A stretch of DNA of 64,000 bases from Prevotellaceae bacterium UBA2852 (lineage in GTDB: Bacteria; Bacteroidota; Bacteroidia; Bacteroidales; Bacteroidaceae), in contig DEFM01000033.1 of NCBI GenBank assembly GCA_002350855.1, forward strand, positions 1 to 64,000. Direction: 5' to 3'. Each line of letters begins with the position of its first letter. Position 1 is the first letter of the stretch. Made by a program: the position numbers and the translations under genes. Positions 32,625 to 39,894 of the stretch are shown one piece after another. Below the pieces are notes generated by a model that was not told the DNA's origin, searched no databases, and saw only the letters and a list, made by a program, of their open reading frames with translations.

Positions 32625-32637
32625 AAGGGTCGTTATT
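32600..32637 (+). terminator. Hairpin at the end of the FGE fragment
   Basis: Positions 32600-32613 pair with 32624-32637 (one mismatch). The T-run after it is interrupted (TATTATATATT). The hairpin overlaps the TAG stop at 32622-32624. Confidence 0.6.
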
Positions 32638-32703
32638 TATTATATATTAGGTGTGAGTATTAAAAAAAGATGGAGATTTCTTTTAACTTATTTTATAATT
32701 GTG

Positions 32704-32711
32704 TATATTTG
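32704..32711 (+). promoter_or_regulatory. -7 box of the acyl-CoA ligase gene
   Basis: TATATTTG fits TAnnTTTG. No clear TTTG lies 20 nt upstream. Transcription would begin about 10 nt before the ATG at 32728. Confidence 0.45.
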
Positions 32712-32727
32712 CACAAAATCATAAAAA

Positions 32728-34338
32728 ATGAGCATAAACATGCAAACAGAGTATATACATGAAACGAATTCGATAATGCGAGTTATCGAACGTACTATTC
32801 GTGAAAACTGGGATTATCCTGCATTTACAGACTATGGAACTCACATTACTTTCACTTATAAGGATGTAGCTCATGAATGTGCACGATTGCACGATTATTT
32901 CAAGAGCAAAGGCATAGAAAAGGGTGACCGTATCGCTATTTGCGACCGCAACAGCAGCAAATGGGCAGTATCCTATCTGGCAGCACTGACCTACGGTGCA
33001 GTTACAGTGCCTATCCTGCAGGATTTCAGCGGTGAACAGATCTGTAATATCCTCGGCCACTGCGAAGCGAAGCTGCTTATTTGTGGCCCGAGCATACTGA
33101 CGAAAACCGGTGAGGTGAGTGTCAAGGTGCTTGACATCAATTCTGTTGGCTCATTGGCTTATGACGGTCCTTTCGCCAAGGCTGATGTTCACTATTTTGA
33201 TGACAATGCTGACGATCTGGCAATGCTGAGCTATACCAGCGGCTCGACAGGACATTCCAAGGGCGTGATGTTGCCTTACCGTACTATTTGGTCGAATATA
33301 GCTTTCGCTGACGAGAAGCTCATGTTGCCGTCGCATAGCAACGTGGTATCGCTGCTGCCAATGGCTCACATGTACGGTTTCGCGTTTGAATTCATGTATG
33401 AGTTCTGCATAGGTTGTCATGTTCATTTTCTCACCAAGGCTCCAAGCCCTACAGTGCTGCTGAAGGTTTTCTCGGATGTGCGTCCTGATATCGTTATCGC
33501 CGTACCTCTGATTATAGAGAAAATCGTACAGGGCAAGATATTCCCAATCATACGGGCGGTACAGATGCGCTCTCTGCTTATGTTGCCGATTGTCCGCAAT
33601 ATCATCTACCGCAGAATCCGCAGCAAGCTGATGGATGTGTTTGGCGGTCGTTTCTACGAGGTCGTAGTTGGTGGTGCAGCTTTCAACAGTGAGGTGGAGA
33701 CATTCCTCAAACTCATCAAGTTCCCATATACCGTGGGTTACGGCATGACGGAATGTGGACCTATCATCTGCTACCGCGACTGGAAGTCGTTTGCAAAGAC
33801 ATCATGTGGTGAGGCTGCTCCACGTATGGAAGTGAAAATCCTTTCTGAAGATCCTTACAACATTCCTGGTGAAATTGTGACTAAGGGAATGAACGTGATG
33901 CTTGGTTACTACAAGAATCCTGAAGCAACAGCTGAGGCTATTGACGAAGACGGATGGTTGCACACTGGCGACCTCGGAACTATCGATGCCGACGGCAATG
34001 TCTTCATCCGCGGACGTGCCAAGAACATGCTGCTTGGCAGCAACGGACAGAATATCTATCCTGAAGAGATAGAGGAAAAACTCACAGGGCATGTCCTGAT
34101 TGACGAATGTGTGGTTGTGCAGCGTGGTGACAAACTGGTTGGACTTGTATATACTAGCGATGACACGCTCAAGCGTCATGGGATGACTCGCGCTGATTTC
34201 GAAAACCAGCTGGACCGCTACCGTCATCACATCAACCGCATGCTTCCAAATTTCTGCGCCCTCTCTGCTCTTGAAAGCCGCAACGAGGAATTTGAGAAAA
34301 CTCCTAAGCGCAACATCAGAAGATTTTTGTATAAATAG
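32728..34338 (+). CDS. AMP-forming acyl-CoA synthetase (long-chain fatty-acid CoA ligase type)
   Basis: A 536-residue adenylate-forming enzyme that activates a carboxylic acid with ATP and CoA. The P-loop 'YTSGSTGHSKGVM', the 'GYGMTECGP' acyl/AMP motif, 'WLHTGDLGTID' and the hinge 'IRGRAKNMLLGSNGQNIYPEEIEEKL' are in the expected order. The sequence is closer to long-chain acyl-CoA ligases than to acetyl-CoA synthetases. The start at 32728 follows the promoter box; an ATG at 32740 is an alternative. The second DUF559 cassette begins one base after its TAG stop. Confidence 0.85.
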   Translation: MSINMQTEYIHETNSIMRVIERTIRENWDYPAFTDYGTHITFTYKDVAHECARLHDYFKSKGIEKGDRIAICDRNSSKWAVSYLAALTYGAVTVPILQDFSGEQICNILGHCEAKLLICGPSILTKTGEVSVKVLDINSVGSLAYDGPFAKADVHYFDDNADDLAMLSYTSGSTGHSKGVMLPYRTIWSNIAFADEKLMLPSHSNVVSLLPMAHMYGFAFEFMYEFCIGCHVHFLTKAPSPTVLLKVFSDVRPDIVIAVPLIIEKIVQGKIFPIIRAVQMRSLLMLPIVRNIIYRRIRSKLMDVFGGRFYEVVVGGAAFNSEVETFLKLIKFPYTVGYGMTECGPIICYRDWKSFAKTSCGEAAPRMEVKILSEDPYNIPGEIVTKGMNVMLGYYKNPEATAEAIDEDGWLHTGDLGTIDADGNVFIRGRAKNMLLGSNGQNIYPEEIEEKLTGHVLIDECVVVQRGDKLVGLVYTSDDTLKRHGMTRADFENQLDRYRHHINRMLPNFCALSALESRNEEFEKTPKRNIRRFLYK

Positions 34339-34339
34339 G

Positions 34340-34819
34340 CCCCCTCCCGACCTCCCCCAAGGGGGAGGAGTACAGACTATGCAGAAAAGCTATGACTATT
34401 GCACGGCCAATCCAATGAACTATAATCTTCTGAAGGATTTTGCTAATAATAATAGAAAAAATCCAACAGAAGCGGAGTCTGTTCTTTGGGATTGTCTAAA
34501 AAAGAATGCTTTAGGAAAACCTTTTAGGCGACAATATATTATTGGTGATTATATTGCGGATTTCTTCTGCCTCCCCTCAAAACTTGTAGTGGTAATTGAT
34601 GGTGGTTATCATCAATTGCCAGACCAGATTGTTGATGATGCAATAAGGACGGAATGGCTTATCAAACAAGGTTATAGGGTTGTGCGTTTTACAAACGAAG
34701 AAGTAATTTGCGATATTGAAACTGTCTTACATACAATAAAGGAAAACTTATGACTAATAATAACCGTTTATCTACAGGTAACGTCCAATCATCCCCCCTT
34801 GGGGGGATAAGAGGGGGGC
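34340..34819 (+). mobile_element. DUF559 cassette 2, bounded by inverted palindromic repeats
   Basis: The left end (34340-34370) reads CCCCCTCCCGA and then CCTCCCCCAAGGGGGAGG. The right end (34792-34819) is inverted: CCCCCCTTGGGGGG and then GAGGGGGGC. The loop dinucleotide (AA) agrees between the two ends after inversion. The unit is 480 bp long, almost the same as cassette 1 (477 bp), and has the same order: palindrome directly after a stop, DUF559 gene, start codon of the next gene, inverted palindrome read in frame. Confidence 0.75.
34379..34753 (+). CDS. DUF559 (Vsr-like) family protein, cassette 2, with altered active site
   Basis: A 124-residue homologue of the protein at 25982, sharing 'FRRQYIIGDYIADFFC', 'DGGYH' and 'VVRFTNEEV'. 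D57, D61, D74 and H78 are present, but the Glu that corresponds to E73 of the first copy is Val72 ('VVVIDGGYH', codon GTA versus GAA). Loss of this conserved acid would probably impair catalysis if the family works as a PD-(D/E)xK nuclease. I start it at ATG 34379, behind the palindrome; the longer frame (34271) runs through the upstream gene. The stop overlaps the next ATG as ATGA (34750-34753). Confidence 0.82.
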   Translation: MQKSYDYCTANPMNYNLLKDFANNNRKNPTEAESVLWDCLKKNALGKPFRRQYIIGDYIADFFCLPSKLVVVIDGGYHQLPDQIVDDAIRTEWLIKQGYRVVRFTNEEVICDIETVLHTIKENL

Positions 34820-35376
34820 TTTTAGTTCTGCTCTTCATGGTCTGTGGACTTGTAGGTTATGCTCAAACTGCGGATAATTTGTATAAGGAGGGGAAGGCTC
34901 TTTATGACAAGAAGCAGTATGGGCAGGCTGTGCCTAAACTGAGGGCTGCGGCAAAGAAGAATCATAAGAAAGCGCAGTACCGCCTGGGGCGTTGCTACGA
35001 CAAGGGCCGGGGAGTGGAAGAGAATGACTCACTTGCCTTCCTGTGGTATTCGAAGTCGGCTGAGCAGAACTACCATAAGGCACAATACCAGGTAGGACGC
35101 TGCTATAAGAAAGGTAAGTTCGTTAAGAAAGACCATGCCACAGCCTTCCGCTATTTCCTGAAAAGCGCACGTCAGAATAATGCTGATGCAGCCCTGGCTC
35201 TGGCAGAATGTTATATGAAAGGTAAGGGCACGAGTAAGAACCTTGCCAAGGCTAAGCAGTGGGTGAAGCGAGCCGTCAATAACGAAGACGACGGAGCGGA
35301 GATTCTTGCCAATCTCAAGAAAGACGCCAAAGACGGTGATGAGGATGCAATAGAACTGCTAAAGCTGCTGAAATAA
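34750..35376 (+). CDS. Exported Sel1-repeat protein with repeat-encoded leader
   Basis: A 208-residue protein with three or four Sel1-like (TPR-type) repeats, for example 'AQYRLGRCYDKGRGVEENDSLAFLWYSKSAEQ' split over two helices, then 'KAQYQVGRCYKKGK' and 'ALALAECYMKGKGTSK'. Such solenoids mediate protein contacts. The signal peptide core 'GLLVLLFMVCGLVGYAQ' is preceded by 17-18 residues, of which SSPLGGIRGG is translated from the right palindrome of the DUF559 cassette. The ATG overlaps the DUF559 stop. The cassette end seems to have replaced the gene's own start, lengthening the signal peptide's N-region. Confidence 0.8.
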   Translation: MTNNNRLSTGNVQSSPLGGIRGGLLVLLFMVCGLVGYAQTADNLYKEGKALYDKKQYGQAVPKLRAAAKKNHKKAQYRLGRCYDKGRGVEENDSLAFLWYSKSAEQNYHKAQYQVGRCYKKGKFVKKDHATAFRYFLKSARQNNADAALALAECYMKGKGTSKNLAKAKQWVKRAVNNEDDGAEILANLKKDAKDGDEDAIELLKLLK

Positions 35377-35457
35377 GGCTTTAGATACAGGGGAGAGTAA
35401 TAAACTTGCGATAGTTGAGTGTTTTTTTGTTTTTGAGCGATATTTTTGCTCAAAATG

Positions 35458-35489
35458 TTTGCATGTGTGCAGAAAAGAATATACTTTTG
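35458..35489 (+). promoter_or_regulatory. Promoter of the 167-aa gene
   Basis: TTTG 35458-35461 and TACTTTTG 35482-35489, spacer 20 nt. Transcription would begin near 35496, about 90 nt before the ATG. Confidence 0.65.
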
Positions 35490-35550
35490 CACAGAATTTA
35501 CAAAAACGTGCAAAGGCGAGGTGCTAAACACTACAAAGTTTCGGTACTAT

Positions 35551-35585
35551 CACTTCACACTTCACATTAAACATTAAACATTATC
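35551..35585 (+). repeat. Heptad array in the leader of the 167-aa gene
   Basis: CACTTCA twice, CATTAAA twice, then CATTATC, ending one base before the ATG at 35587. It is comparable to the array before rarA. Confidence 0.65.
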
Positions 35586-35586
35586 C

Positions 35587-36090
35587 ATGAATACTTTTCG
35601 CAGATTATTACCTACAGATATTCCACTTATAGCAAGTTATTTTGATGGTGAGGAACGTGAGCGCTGTATCTCTACATTACAGAAATTCAGCCGTCAGGAA
35701 AGTACTGACATCTCAGTCGCTGTGATTGACGGCATGATGGTGCTGAGAGAGGAGGCGTCCACACTCTATGTTTACTCAATGCCTATAGGTAAAGGTAATC
35801 TGCGTCTGGCACTGATGCAAATGATGGAAGAAGCTGATCGTATGAAGTATGATTGGCTGATAGTAGGAATCCGTCAGGATCAGAAAGAGAGTCTGCGTGT
35901 GGCTCTGCCGCATCATTTCAAATTTTCTAATGAGGAGAAGTTCTCGTATCTCGACATGATGCGCATTGGCCGCCGTATTGTGGACGATTCACTATATGTT
36001 GCAGTACCTGTGAAGAATTACAGTGAGAGCATATTCTACAGCAACGAGAAGATGGTGCCTACAATCGGTGAATACGGACAGACTTCGTAA
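35587..36090 (+). CDS. Unknown protein, possibly a DUF2156-like (GNAT-fold) half domain
   Basis: A 167-residue cytoplasmic protein. The pattern 'STLYVYSMPIGKGNLRLALMQMMEEADRMKYDWLIVGI', followed by 'LPHHFKFSNEEKFSYLDMM', recalls the first half of DUF2156/phosphatidylglycerol-lysyltransferase-type GNAT domains, which have a 'Y.yPiG...al..l...a...g..l.l.gv' run. The second GNAT half is missing, so it may be a truncated paralogue or an independent small family. It has its own promoter and is convergent with a Crp-family regulator 12 bp away. The assignment is tentative. Confidence 0.5.
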   Translation: MNTFRRLLPTDIPLIASYFDGEERERCISTLQKFSRQESTDISVAVIDGMMVLREEASTLYVYSMPIGKGNLRLALMQMMEEADRMKYDWLIVGIRQDQKESLRVALPHHFKFSNEEKFSYLDMMRIGRRIVDDSLYVAVPVKNYSESIFYSNEKMVPTIGEYGQTS

Positions 36091-36102
36091 TAGCCTATAA
36101 TC

Positions 36103-36696
36103 CTATAAATCTTCGGAAACAATTGTCCTGACACGGCTTAGCGTCTCGGGAGTCATCTGCAGGTAGGATGCTACTATGTGCAGAGGAGCGCGACGTATGA
36201 TGTCAGGATGATCAATGAGAGTTCGTGTGTAGCGTTCACGTGCGGACTCGAATCGGAGTGTGTCTGCCTTGTGCTGCGACACAATCAGTGATTCCTTGAG
36301 AATGGCAAGCAGGATGGAGCAGAAGTTGAAGGTTACCTGTGCCAGTTCCATGTATTCCTTATAGGGAATGGCATAGAGGGTCGTAGGCTCAAGTGCTTCC
36401 ACTGCCAGAGTGGAAGGTGTTTCGTTGAAAAGACTTTCGATGCACATCACTATACCGCCTTCATATGAGATATGCTCAGTACATTCTTTCCCGTTCTTGA
36501 CATAGACCTGGCGCACAAGTCCACGCTGAACATAGTAGATGTTGCGGCAAATATCACCATATTGCACAGCCAACTGTCCTCTCGTCAGCTTGACAGGAGT
36601 GATGATAGCAGTAAGCTGGTCAAGTTCAGCGGGTGTCAGCGTGCCATAGCGTCGGGCAAGGTCGCGTGCGATATCTTTTCTTTTGTCTGCAGCCAT
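36103..36696 (-). CDS. Crp/Fnr-family transcriptional regulator
   Basis: A 197-residue DNA-binding protein. The N-terminal cyclic-nucleotide-binding-like beta barrel (about 25-115, 'RGQLAVQYGDICRNIYYVQRGLVRQVY') and the dimerisation helix (about 120-150) are evident, and the C-terminal helix-turn-helix includes 'IVASYLQMTPETLSRVR'. It lacks the Cys cluster of Fnr, so it is not an oxygen sensor of that type. The effector and targets are unknown. Confidence 0.82.
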   Translation of the reverse strand: MAADKRKDIARDLARRYGTLTPAELDQLTAIITPVKLTRGQLAVQYGDICRNIYYVQRGLVRQVYVKNGKECTEHISYEGGIVMCIESLFNETPSTLAVEALEPTTLYAIPYKEYMELAQVTFNFCSILLAILKESLIVSQHKADTLRFESARERYTRTLIDHPDIIRRAPLHIVASYLQMTPETLSRVRTIVSEDL

Positions 36697-36807
36697 ATTT
36701 TTCTTAGTTTTCTAGTAAACCTAGTATATCTATTATCTATAGGAGGGAAGTGGATTCTTAACTCATAGTTCTTGGGAGCGTTCAATGGTCTTTACACCCC
36801 CTTCGGT

Positions 36808-36886
36808 TCCCCCGTCATCGGGGGACAGAAACCCCAAGCGATTCCCGAGCATAGCTCGCCTACCCGTAGCCTTTCGGCAAGCCGAA
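36808..36886. other. Cluster of three short hairpins
   Basis: TCCCCCG/CGGGGGA (36808-36814, 36819-36825), CGAGC/GCTCG (36846-36850, 36854-36858) and TTCGGC/GCCGAA (36873-36878, 36881-36886) lie between the Crp-like gene and yggS. They are G/C-rich against an A/T-rich background. I see no gene in 36697-36896. Confidence 0.5.
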
Positions 36887-36896
36887 CGATAACACT

Positions 36897-37565
36897 TTAT
36901 TTATACTGTCGCTCTCCGAAGATTTTGGTGCCGACTCTTACCATGGTTGCACCTTCTTCAATCGCGATTTGGTAGTCGTGGGTCATACCCATGGAGAGTT
37001 TGCAGAATGATGGTGAGTCGGAGAAGAATTCCTTGCGAGTCTGTTCGAAAGTGTGACGAGCCAATTGGAATTCACGACGGACCTGAGCCGTGTCGTCGGT
37101 AAATGAAGCCATAGTCATGATTCCGCAAATGCTGACGTTGGTCAGTGCCTTCCATTCTCCCTCTGCAAGCATGGCGTGCAGCTCGTCGGGAGAGAATCCG
37201 AACTTGGATTCTTCCTGAGCTACATGCAATTCCAGAAGACATGGGATCACTCGACCTACTTTCTTTGCCTGCTTGTCGATTTCGCGCAGCAGTTTGAGTG
37301 AGTCCACAGCTTGGATCATCGTGACGAACGGTGCGATATACTTCACCTTGTTGGTTTGCAGATGGCCGATGAGATGCCACTTGACATCGGAAGGCATTTG
37401 CGGCTGTTTTGCCACGAGTTCCTGCACATGGTTCTCTCCGAAGATGCGCTGCCCTGCATCGTATGCCTCACGCAAATCCTCTACAGGATGGAATTTCGAC
37501 ACGGCTATCAATTCCACTCCTGCAGGAAGTTCCTTATGCAGTTTCTTGATTTGTTCACTAATCAT
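36897..37565 (-). CDS. yggS: YggS-family pyridoxal-phosphate homeostasis protein
   Basis: A 222-residue cytoplasmic protein (alanine-racemase N-terminal fold) that binds PLP without known catalysis and balances B6 and amino-acid pools. The PLP lysine is K24 in 'IAVSKFHP'. 'FGENHVQEL', 'WHLIGHLQTNKVK' and 'LSMGMTHDYQIAIEEGATMVRVGTKIFG' (shown in two parts of the same motif) are diagnostic. It lies downstream of the DUF4494 gene, with a solo heptad repeat between. Confidence 0.92.
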   Translation of the reverse strand: MISEQIKKLHKELPAGVELIAVSKFHPVEDLREAYDAGQRIFGENHVQELVAKQPQMPSDVKWHLIGHLQTNKVKYIAPFVTMIQAVDSLKLLREIDKQAKKVGRVIPCLLELHVAQEESKFGFSPDELHAMLAEGEWKALTNVSICGIMTMASFTDDTAQVRREFQLARHTFEQTRKEFFSDSPSFCKLSMGMTHDYQIAIEEGATMVRVGTKIFGERQYK

Positions 37566-37570
37566 AATTT

Positions 37571-37600
37571 AAATGAAGAATGAAGAATGAAAATGAAGGG
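37571..37600 (+). repeat. Solo heptad repeat before yggS
   Basis: AAATGAAG, AATGAAG, AATGAAA and ATGAAGG units on the plus strand, antisense to the genes on each side. It fills almost all of the 37-bp gap between yggS and the DUF4494 gene. Confidence 0.7.
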
Positions 37601-37602
37601 GC

Positions 37603-38052
37603 TTATTCAGTTTGAGCTTCGAAAGGGAAGACGTCGAGGATTTTTGTTTCCTGAACGGTGTTGATTTCGTAGTCAATCAGAGAACCCTTCATGCCTTCGT
37701 CAAAACGCTTGACTGCATCGCGGAGGTCGCTTGCCTGAACAAGCATAAGACTTGCTACTTTCTTCTCGCTTTGTGTCTTCTCGTCAAGAGTGATAAACAT
37801 ACATTTCACCTTGTACCATTTATCTGCGTTCTCGGCATCGCTTGTAAACATTTCAGAGTATTTTACTCGTTTGATATCCTTGACTTCGAGTTGACCGTTG
37901 CAGTAAGGACTGATTTCCTTGATTATGCGTGCTTCTGCCTCAGTAAAGTTAAGAGCATCTACAAGATATGGTTCTGTTACTTTCTTTGTTGCACCGCCTT
38001 CGAGTGTCTTTTCTGTTGCTACCTTACACTCGAACCAATTGTTCATTATCAT
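37603..38052 (-). CDS. DUF4494 domain protein
   Basis: A 149-residue cytoplasmic protein of the DUF4494 family, largely confined to Bacteroidetes and of unknown function. 'NWFECKVATEKTLEGGATKKVTEPYLVDAL', in two segments, and 'EGMKGSLIDYEI' with 'DVFPF' near the end are family hallmarks. Two ATGs (38052 and 38046) precede the conserved NWFECK; either could be used. Its -7 box TAACTTTG (minus strand) is at 38173-38180. Confidence 0.85.
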   Translation of the reverse strand: MIMNNWFECKVATEKTLEGGATKKVTEPYLVDALNFTEAEARIIKEISPYCNGQLEVKDIKRVKYSEMFTSDAENADKWYKVKCMFITLDEKTQSEKKVASLMLVQASDLRDAVKRFDEGMKGSLIDYEINTVQETKILDVFPFEAQTE

Positions 38053-38172
38053 TGCAGTATTTTTTATTATTAGACGTTAAGAAGTTATGTAGTCAAGAAG
38101 TTAAGACGATAGAAATAATCACTTAAACTTCTTAAACCACTTAAAACTCTTTTGCTTTTTTATTTGTTGATG

Positions 38173-38250
38173 CAAAGTTACGATTTTTCGGAAAAAAGAC
38201 GAAAGATATTCTATTTGATTTCATCGTTTCGTGAATTATGCCTAACTTTG
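38173..38250. promoter_or_regulatory. Divergent -7 boxes for DUF4494 and pta
   Basis: Minus strand TAACTTTG at 38173-38180 and plus strand TAACTTTG at 38243-38250. Neither has a perfect TTTG at 19-21 nt. Behind the second box lies a small hairpin, CGACTAAAGTCG (38316-38327). The gene-free interval 38053-38362 contains nothing else I can support. Confidence 0.5.
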
Positions 38251-38362
38251 TAGGTTAGTTTAGGTCTTGAAGCAAATTAACTATATTTCATAATTCTCCG
38301 GAGCGTTGCCCGGAGCGACTAAAGTCGATAACACATTTTATAATTCACAATTATATTAGACT

Positions 38363-39367
38363 ATGGATTTAATTCAAAGTATTATCGAACGTGCCAAGGC
38401 TAACCGCCAGCGCATTGTGTTGCCTGAAGGAACGGAGGAACGTACGCTGACTGCTGCTGATAAGGCTTTGGCAGACGGTCTTGCTGACCTCATTGTCCTT
38501 GGTAATGTAGATGAGATTCATGCTCTTGCAGACAAGCTTGGACTGAAGAATATCGACAAGGCTACTCTTATCGATCCTGCTACAAGTGAACGTCGTGAGG
38601 AGTATGCACAGTTGCTTTACGAACTTCGCAAGAAGAAGGGTATGACAATTGAGCAGGCTCGTGAGAAGGTGCTTGACCCTCTGTATTTCGGCTGCCTGAT
38701 TATCAAGAACGGTGATGCTGACGGACAAATCAGTGGAGCTTTGTCAACAACTGGTGAGACTCTGCGTCCAGCACTTCAGATTATCAAGTGTGCTCCAGGT
38801 GTGACTTGCGTGAGCGGAGCCATGCTGCTTGTTACCCAGACTCCTGAGTTTGGTGAAAACGGTGTCCTGGTTGTAGGTGATGTAGCTGTAACTCCAATGC
38901 CTGACGCAGAGCAGTTGAGTCAGATTGCAGTTTGTACAGCACAGACAGCCCGTGCCGTTGCAGGTTTTGAAGACCCACGCGTTGCAATGCTTTCATTCTC
39001 TACAAAGGGTAGTGCAAATCACGAGGTAGTTGACAAGGTAGTTGAGGCTACACGTCTCGCACGCGAGCTTGATCCTTCATTGAAGATTGACGGTGAACTG
39101 CAGGCAGACGCTGCACTCGTTCCATCCGTAGGTGCTAAGAAGGCACCAGGTTCAGACATTGCTGGCAAGGCAAACGTGCTGGTATTTCCGAACCTTGAAG
39201 TCGGTAACATTGGCTACAAACTTGTTCAGCGTCTCGGACGTGCCGAAGCCATCGGTCCAATCCTCCAGGGAATTGCGGCACCAGTCAACGACCTCAGCCG
39301 TGGTTGTAGCGTGGATGATATCTATAAACTTATCGCTATCACAGCGTGTCAAGCACAGAGTAAATGA
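38363..39367 (+). CDS. pta: Phosphate acetyltransferase
   Basis: A 334-residue cytoplasmic enzyme that interconverts acetyl-CoA and acetyl phosphate, which acetate kinase then turns into acetate and ATP. 'RIVLPEGTEERTLTAADKAL', 'GLADLIVLGN' and 'VLVFPNLEVGNIGYKLVQRL' (in parts) mark the single-domain Pta type. Length is typical. The last Lys and the TGA stop (39362-39367) are part of the left inverted repeat of the four-helix-bundle cassette, and the stop overlaps an ATG in the repeat (39364). Confidence 0.95.
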   Translation: MDLIQSIIERAKANRQRIVLPEGTEERTLTAADKALADGLADLIVLGNVDEIHALADKLGLKNIDKATLIDPATSERREEYAQLLYELRKKKGMTIEQAREKVLDPLYFGCLIIKNGDADGQISGALSTTGETLRPALQIIKCAPGVTCVSGAMLLVTQTPEFGENGVLVVGDVAVTPMPDAEQLSQIAVCTAQTARAVAGFEDPRVAMLSFSTKGSANHEVVDKVVEATRLARELDPSLKIDGELQADAALVPSVGAKKAPGSDIAGKANVLVFPNLEVGNIGYKLVQRLGRAEAIGPILQGIAAPVNDLSRGCSVDDIYKLIAITACQAQSK

Positions 39368-39889
39368 AGAATGAAGAATGAAAAATGAAGAATTCGGTAT
39401 ACTTGATATGCAAAAAGCATTATCTTCGTATGTCAAACGTGAAGAATCAGTACTGCATCGTAAGAGTAAGGCTTACGCTGGTAGAATAATAAAGATGGTC
39501 CGTCATCTTTCTCGTGATAGAAGTTTACGTTCATTGCACGATCAGGTATTAAGATCCGGTACTTCAATTTATTCAAACATTCTTGAGTCAGAATTTGCTC
39601 AAAGTCCTGCTGATTTCGCCAATAAACTTTCGATCTCGCTAAAAGAAGCAAACGAAACTATAGGCTGGTTAGAACTTCTTTATGAAGACGGAAGCATTGA
39701 TGAGAAATCCTATGATAGTATGAGAAAAGAATGTGAGGAGCTATTAGCCCTTCTTATTTCTTCTATAAAAACAACAAAAATTAATCAACAATTAGTCAAG
39801 TAAGAGTGTAAGATGTAGTTTGAAGTTTTTTGTCTTATGAATTAGTTTGTTACTTGAATTCTTCATTCTTCATTCTTCATTCTTCATTT
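39362..39889 (+). mobile_element. Four-helix-bundle cassette with 34-bp terminal inverted repeats, between pta and ackA
   Basis: The left repeat (39362-39395) and the reverse complement of the right repeat (39856-39889) agree at 33 of 34 bases. Each reads A followed by four AATGAAG-type heptads and a GAATTC-like end. The 528-bp unit contains one gene and is inserted exactly in the pta-ackA junction, five bases before the ackA ATG. Related solo repeats lie at 16391, 18268, 20841, 28684, 37571 and 46649. No transposase is present in the unit or the window. Confidence 0.75.
39378..39803 (+). CDS. Four-helix-bundle protein (S23 / Avd-like family)
   Basis: A 141-residue helical protein of the 23S-rRNA-intervening-sequence (S23) family, whose relatives include Avd, the accessory protein of diversity-generating retroelements. 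Helices appear as 'KAYAGRIIKMVRHLSR', 'SLHDQVLRSGTSIYSNILES' and 'DFANKLSISLKEANETIGWLELL', with the family hallmarks 'GTSI.sNi.E' and 'a..E..yWL.lL'. The start lies in the left inverted repeat and gives MKNEEFG; an internal Met at 39408 is an alternative. It interrupts an otherwise standard pta-ackA pair. Biochemical function of stand-alone members is unknown; nucleic-acid binding is likely. Confidence 0.85.
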   Translation: MKNEEFGILDMQKALSSYVKREESVLHRKSKAYAGRIIKMVRHLSRDRSLRSLHDQVLRSGTSIYSNILESEFAQSPADFANKLSISLKEANETIGWLELLYEDGSIDEKSYDSMRKECEELLALLISSIKTTKINQQLVK

Positions 39890-39894
39890 AGCAC

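Noticed and set aside
39362..39889. CRISPR-like interpretation of the heptad repeats
   Set aside because: Units are 7 bp without spacers and occur as single inverted pairs or solo copies; no cas genes are present.
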